From positions 248,001 to 312,000 of the forward strand of contig NZ_KQ758600.1 of the NCBI RefSeq assembly GCF_001457025.1: a DNA stretch of 64,000 nt, read 5' to 3'. The position numbers and the translations under genes were made by a program. Shown here piece after piece: positions 60,412-64,000 of the stretch. The first letter of the stretch is position 1; each line of letters begins with the position of its first letter. The notes beneath the pieces are model-generated. The model was given only the letters and a program-made list of their open reading frames with translations, was not told the origin of the DNA and searched no databases. Origin of the DNA: Pseudarthrobacter enclensis (GTDB taxonomy: Bacteria > Actinomycetota > Actinomycetes > Actinomycetales > Micrococcaceae).

Positions 60412-63081
60412 GTGAGTTTCCCCCCAAGCCCGGACACGCAAACCGCCCGCGGGCCCTTCAACCTGGAGGCGGCCGGCCATGGCCTGGCCTTCACGGCTTC
60501 GCTGCCCGCCCTCCGGGAAACACTGGCGGCCGGAGGCCCGGGCGCTGCGGCAGTGGTCCAGGCGCCGCCCGGTACCGGAAAGACCACGCTTGTGCCGCCG
60601 CTCCTGGCCAACCTGGCGGACGGCTCCGGCCGTATCATCGTCACCCAGCCGCGCCGCGTGGCGGCACGGGCGGCGGCCCGGCGCCTGGCCGCCCTGGACA
60701 ACAGTTCAGTTGGCGGACGTGTGGGCTTTACGGTACGCGGCGAGCACCGCGCGGGACCGCGGACCCTGGTGGAGTTCGTCACTCCCGGCATCCTGCTGCG
60801 CCGCCTGCTGGCCGATCCCGGACTGTCAGGGGTGGCCGGCGTAGTGCTGGACGAGGTCCATGAACGGGGCCTGGAAACCGATCTGCTGGTGGGAATGCTC
60901 GCCGAGGTGCGCCAGCTCCGCGGCGACCTCCGCCTGGTGGCCATGTCCGCCACCGTGGAGGCCGGCCGGTTCGCCGGACTGCTGGGAGATCCCGACGGCG
61001 GCGGGCCGGCTCCCGTCGTCGACTGCCCCTCGGTGCTCCACCCCCTCGAGGTGGAGTGGATGCCTGCCGCCGCGGCGCGCCTGGATGAACGCGGCGTCAC
61101 CCCTTCATTCCTGGACCATGTCGCGGAGGTGGCCGCAGCGGCGCACCAGCGTGCCGCCGCCGCAGATCCGGGTACCGACGCCCTGGTCTTCCTGCCCGGA
61201 GCCAGGGAGGTTGCCAGGGTGGCGGAGGCCTTGCGGAAGCGGGCGGGGACCACCACCGATGTCCTGGAACTGCACGGCCAGGTGGGCCCGGCGGAACAGG
61301 ACCGGGCGGTCTCCGGCCGCCCGGCCGGGGGCAGGCCGCGGATCATCGTGTCCACTGACCTTGCCGAATCGTCGCTGACGGTGCCTGGTGTCCGGCTGGT
61401 CATCGACTCCGGACTGGCCAGGGAGCCCCGGCGGGACGCAGCACGCGGCATGTCAGGCCTGGTGACAGTCTCCTGTTCACGGGCGTCCGCCGAGCAGCGC
61501 GCAGGCCGCGCCGCCCGGCAGGGCCCGGGAACCGTGGTCCGGTGCTACAGCCAGCAGGCTTACGGCGCCGCTTCGGCGCACGCCACCCCCGAGATCCGGG
61601 TGGCGGACCTGGCAGCCGCAGCCCTGACCCTGGCGTGCTGGGGAGCTCCTGGCGGGCGCGGCCTGCCACTGCCCGACGCACCGCCGCCGCAGGCCCTCGA
61701 CGAAGCCATCGAGGTGCTGCGCGAACTCGGTGCCGTCACCGACGACGGCCACGCCACCGCCGCGGGCCGGACCTTGGCCGAAATCCCCGCGGATCCGCGG
61801 CTGGCCAGGGCGCTGCTCGACGGCGCCGCGGCGGTGGGCGTCCACGAGGCCGCCGGGGTGGTCGCGGCCCTCGCCGGTGACCAGCGCGCGCCCGACGCCG
61901 ACCTGCCGCGGCTGCTCTCGCAACTGCGCCGTGACGCTGGCCCCGCCGGCCGCCGCTGGCAGGATGAGGCCGTCCGGCTGGAGGCCCTTGCCCGGCGGCA
62001 CGGCAAGGACAGCGGCAGCGAGGCAAGCCGCCGGTCCGGACGCCGGAACGCGCCGGCCGGCCCCGACCCCGCCGCGGAGGTTGACGGCGGCGTGGCGGGC
62101 GCCGTCGTCGCCCTCGCCTACCCGGACCGGGTTGCTCGGCTGGTGCCCGGCGATGGACCCGCCCGGTACCTCCTGGCGTCCGGCACCAGGGCAGGTCTGC
62201 CCGCGGGCAGCTCCCTGGGCGGTCACGAATGGCTGGCTGTTGCGGAGGTGTCCCGGGCCGGCGGCCGCGACGCCGCCGGGACGGGCGCGGTCATCCGGTC
62301 GGCCGCGCCGCTGACCCCGGACCGCGCCGAAGCGGCCGCCGCCCACCTGCTGGCGGAATCCGTCGAAGCCGGCTTCGGCCAGGGGCGGGTCACCGCGCGG
62401 AAGGTCCGGCGGCTGGGGGCGATCATCCTCGCGGACACGCCGGTCCGGCCCACCCCCGAGGCCGGGCAGGCAGCGGTTGCCGAGGCTCTCCGCCGGGACG
62501 GCCTGGGCCTGCTGGAATGGTCGACGGCGGCACGCGGCCTGCGCGGCCGTCTCGACCTGCTGCGGCGGGAGCTGGGCGAACCGTGGCCGGACGTTTCCGA
62601 CGAGGGGCTCCTGCGGCGCCTCGATGAGTGGCTGGGTGCGGAACTGAAGGCTCTTGCCGGCGGCGCCGCCGTCGGCAGCCTGGACCTTGCGGGGGCGCTG
62701 CGGAATCTCCTGCCGTGGCCCGAGGCGGCACGGTTCGATGAGCTGGCGCCGGAATGGATTGACGTCCCCAGCGGCTCCCGGGTGCGGATCGCCTATCCGG
62801 TGCCGGGGGAGGAAACCACCCGGCCGGTGGCGGCGGTGAAGCTTCAGGAGTGCTTCGGCCTGGCCGAATCGCCGCGGCTTGCCGGCGGCCGGGTCCCGGT
62901 CCTGTTCCATCTGCTGTCCCCGGCGCGGCGGCCGCTGGCGGTCACGGACGACCTCACCTCGTTCTGGTCCGGCCCGTACGCCCAGGTGCGGGCCGAGATG
63001 CGGGGACGGTACCCCCGGCACCCGTGGCCCGAGGATCCCTGGACGGCCCCTGCAACGGCCCGGACCAACCGCAGGAACTGA
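60412..63081 (+). CDS. hrpB: ATP-dependent helicase HrpB
   Basis: An 889-residue DEAH-type helicase. It has motif I APPGTGKTT (about 48-56), motif II DEVH in LDEVHERGLETD, motif III MSATVE, and motif VI QRAGRAARQGPG. It ends with the HrpB-specific C-terminal domain (LFHLLSPARRPLAVTDDLTS, FWSGPYAQVRAEMRGRYPRH). The family is RNA-helicase-like with an unclear role in bacteria. The start is a GTG at 60412; no in-frame ATG fits between it and the gene upstream. The length matches the family's usual 800-900 residues. Confidence 0.92.
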   Translation: MSFPPSPDTQTARGPFNLEAAGHGLAFTASLPALRETLAAGGPGAAAVVQAPPGTGKTTLVPPLLANLADGSGRIIVTQPRRVAARAAARRLAALDNSSVGGRVGFTVRGEHRAGPRTLVEFVTPGILLRRLLADPGLSGVAGVVLDEVHERGLETDLLVGMLAEVRQLRGDLRLVAMSATVEAGRFAGLLGDPDGGGPAPVVDCPSVLHPLEVEWMPAAAARLDERGVTPSFLDHVAEVAAAAHQRAAAADPGTDALVFLPGAREVARVAEALRKRAGTTTDVLELHGQVGPAEQDRAVSGRPAGGRPRIIVSTDLAESSLTVPGVRLVIDSGLAREPRRDAARGMSGLVTVSCSRASAEQRAGRAARQGPGTVVRCYSQQAYGAASAHATPEIRVADLAAAALTLACWGAPGGRGLPLPDAPPPQALDEAIEVLRELGAVTDDGHATAAGRTLAEIPADPRLARALLDGAAAVGVHEAAGVVAALAGDQRAPDADLPRLLSQLRRDAGPAGRRWQDEAVRLEALARRHGKDSGSEASRRSGRRNAPAGPDPAAEVDGGVAGAVVALAYPDRVARLVPGDGPARYLLASGTRAGLPAGSSLGGHEWLAVAEVSRAGGRDAAGTGAVIRSAAPLTPDRAEAAAAHLLAESVEAGFGQGRVTARKVRRLGAIILADTPVRPTPEAGQAAVAEALRRDGLGLLEWSTAARGLRGRLDLLRRELGEPWPDVSDEGLLRRLDEWLGAELKALAGGAAVGSLDLAGALRNLLPWPEAARFDELAPEWIDVPSGSRVRIAYPVPGEETTRPVAAVKLQECFGLAESPRLAGGRVPVLFHLLSPARRPLAVTDDLTSFWSGPYAQVRAEMRGRYPRHPWPEDPWTAPATARTNRRN

Positions 63082-63232
63082 CACCGGGCGGGTTCGGCCA
63101 TGGCCCGGTACAGCGGAGTGAGAACTCCGATACGCCCGCGAAACGCGGCGTCGACGTGTTGAAACATCCCTTGCCTACGCTGGTTCCCACGCGGACACGG
63201 TGGTCCGCTCCCGCCGACACGAAGGATCCACC

Positions 63233-63397
63233 ATGATGTTTCTCCTGGACAGCCTCACCCTCCTGCTCGACGGCCGCCGCAGCGGCTCCGGCTCGTCCCC
63301 GGACAGCGCCGCCGGCGCCTTTCCCGCGGGCAGGCTGACCTCGGAAGCATGGGAAGGGTGGTGGCACGAGGACGCCGGCCACGCCGGGTCCCGGTAA
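63233..63397 (+). CDS. Small protein of unknown function
   Basis: A possible 54-residue protein: a hydrophobic N-terminal helix (MMFLLDSLTLLLDG), a Ser/Gly-rich middle and a Trp-rich C-terminus (TSEAWEGWWHEDAG). GAAGGA lies 7 bases before the ATG at 63233. Third codon positions are GC-rich as in neighbouring genes. It stands alone between hrpB and a convergent hydrolase gene. No family is recognised, so it remains tentative. Confidence 0.4.
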   Translation: MMFLLDSLTLLLDGRRSGSGSSPDSAAGAFPAGRLTSEAWEGWWHEDAGHAGSR

Positions 63398-63407
63398 TCC
63401 TGCCCGG

Positions 63408-64000
63408 TCAGCGCAGGGACCGGACGAACTCCGCCACGGGCGCCGCCAGGGAGGCGCCCACCTCATCTGCCGGCCGTTTGGTGCCGGCCACCGCAAACGA
63501 GTGATCACCGCCGTCCACCCACTGGAGCGCCGCCGTCGGGCCGATCCTGGCCACCACATCCTCCAGGAGGTGGGCGGTGGCAAAGGTGTCCCGGCTGCCC
63601 TGCAGGAAGAGCATGGGGGTGGTCATGCCGTACAGGTGTTCGTCCCGCAGCTTCTCCGGCTTTCCCGGCGGATGCAGCGGGTAGCCGAGGTAAACCAGCC
63701 CGGCGGCGGGCATCCCCTCAGCGACTGCCATGGACGCCATCCGGCCGCCGAAAGACTTGCCGCAGGCCACCAGGGGACCAGTGTCGCCGTTGTCTGCCGC
63801 GTGTCCGGCGGCGGCCTCCATCACCGCCCGCCACGTTGCGATGGCCAGCGGCGGCCGGTCCGGAAACTTCCGCCCGGCGTCGCGGTAGGGAAAATTGAAC
63901 CGCAGCGTGGCAGCCCCCAGAGCATTCAACGCATCAGTGAATCCGCGGAGGAAGGGGTGCTCCATCCCGGCGCCGGCGCCGTGGGCCACCACCACCGTGG
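63408..64000 (-). CDS. Alpha/beta hydrolase, N-terminus beyond the window edge
   Basis: At least 195 residues of a KANL3/Tex30-like (dienelactone-hydrolase-type) alpha/beta hydrolase. It has VVAHGAGAGMEHPFL near the visible N-terminus (oxyanion region), the nucleophile elbow ACGKSFGGRMA, the acid in FLQGSRDTFA and the catalytic histidine in VDGGDHSF. The frame is open to the end of the window, so the start lies outside. It is cytoplasmic with an unknown ester or peptide substrate. Confidence 0.88.
   Translation of the reverse strand, partial: TVVVAHGAGAGMEHPFLRGFTDALNALGAATLRFNFPYRDAGRKFPDRPPLAIATWRAVMEAAAGHAADNGDTGPLVACGKSFGGRMASMAVAEGMPAAGLVYLGYPLHPPGKPEKLRDEHLYGMTTPMLFLQGSRDTFATAHLLEDVVARIGPTAALQWVDGGDHSFAVAGTKRPADEVGASLAAPVAEFVRSLR

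Noticed and set aside
1..64000. tRNA, rRNA, CRISPR, riboswitch and insertion-sequence candidates
   Set aside because: Scanning by eye found no cloverleaf-like gene, regular spaced repeats, SAM- or B12-type leader before the methionine genes, or transposase-like frame. A covariance-model search would be needed to exclude small RNAs.

Overview
The window is high-GC actinobacterial chromosome with tightly packed genes, frequent GTG starts, short intergenic gaps and 4-base (ATGA/GTGA) operon overlaps. Gene content (araBAD with a LacI-type operator, DUF1206 protein, MoxR/VWA pair, HrpB, DtxR/IdeR-type iron box) fits a soil member of the Micrococcaceae such as Arthrobacter or Pseudarthrobacter. That assignment is inferred from content and style only. 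I saw no rRNA, tRNA, CRISPR array, insertion sequence, phage or integrase. The window reads as stable chromosome rather than a genomic island.

Layout. 0-3.2 kb: mesX-mesD, a folate-independent methionine synthase pair, divergent from a LysR regulator. 3.2-9.9 kb: pterin dehydratase, then an SBP/permease/permease/double-ATPase/MFS operon of the peptide-nickel-opine type with a strong DtxR/IdeR iron box in front. 10-14.7 kb: large catalase, DoxX protein, lactonase-like hydrolase, carbonic anhydrase. 14.7-19.6 kb: L-arabinose catabolism (araA, araD, divergent kinase, and a mutarotase broken by a one-base frameshift). 19.7-24.7 kb: secreted HNH nuclease lipoprotein, TrkH potassium channel, lytic transglycosylase, flavin amine oxidase and a universal stress protein interrupted by an in-frame stop. 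24.8-30.9 kb: a polar amino-acid-type ABC transporter divergent from a GntR regulator and a two-subunit transketolase, with two identical-core operators between them. 31-46.5 kb: cell-surface and maintenance genes (acyltransferase-3/SGNH protein, flotillin with a small OB-type partner, FAD oxidase, Kef-type antiporter, DedA, DUF1206, GDSL hydrolase, MoxR ATPase with VWA partner, glycogen-debranching-type glycosidase).

46.6-59.1 kb is the most unusual part. A RibD-C-like reductase precedes a fusion of GTP cyclohydrolase II (RibA) with a flavin-dependent monooxygenase of the acyl-CoA-dehydrogenase fold. A pair of inverted 20-bp operators lies in front of the fusion. Further on is a six-gene operon (FAD-linked 2-hydroxyacid oxidase, peptide-type ABC importer, PLP aminotransferase) divergent from a small flavin reductase that could supply the monooxygenase with reduced flavin. 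The control region between them carries five copies of a TGCGTCA/TGACGC element. My working hypothesis is a substrate uptake and oxidation module with its own flavin-precursor enzyme.

59.2-64 kb: two small uncharacterised membrane proteins behind a repeated TAAGCTTGCT element that also lies upstream of the catalase, HrpB helicase, a very small ORF and the 3' part of an alpha/beta hydrolase cut by the window edge.
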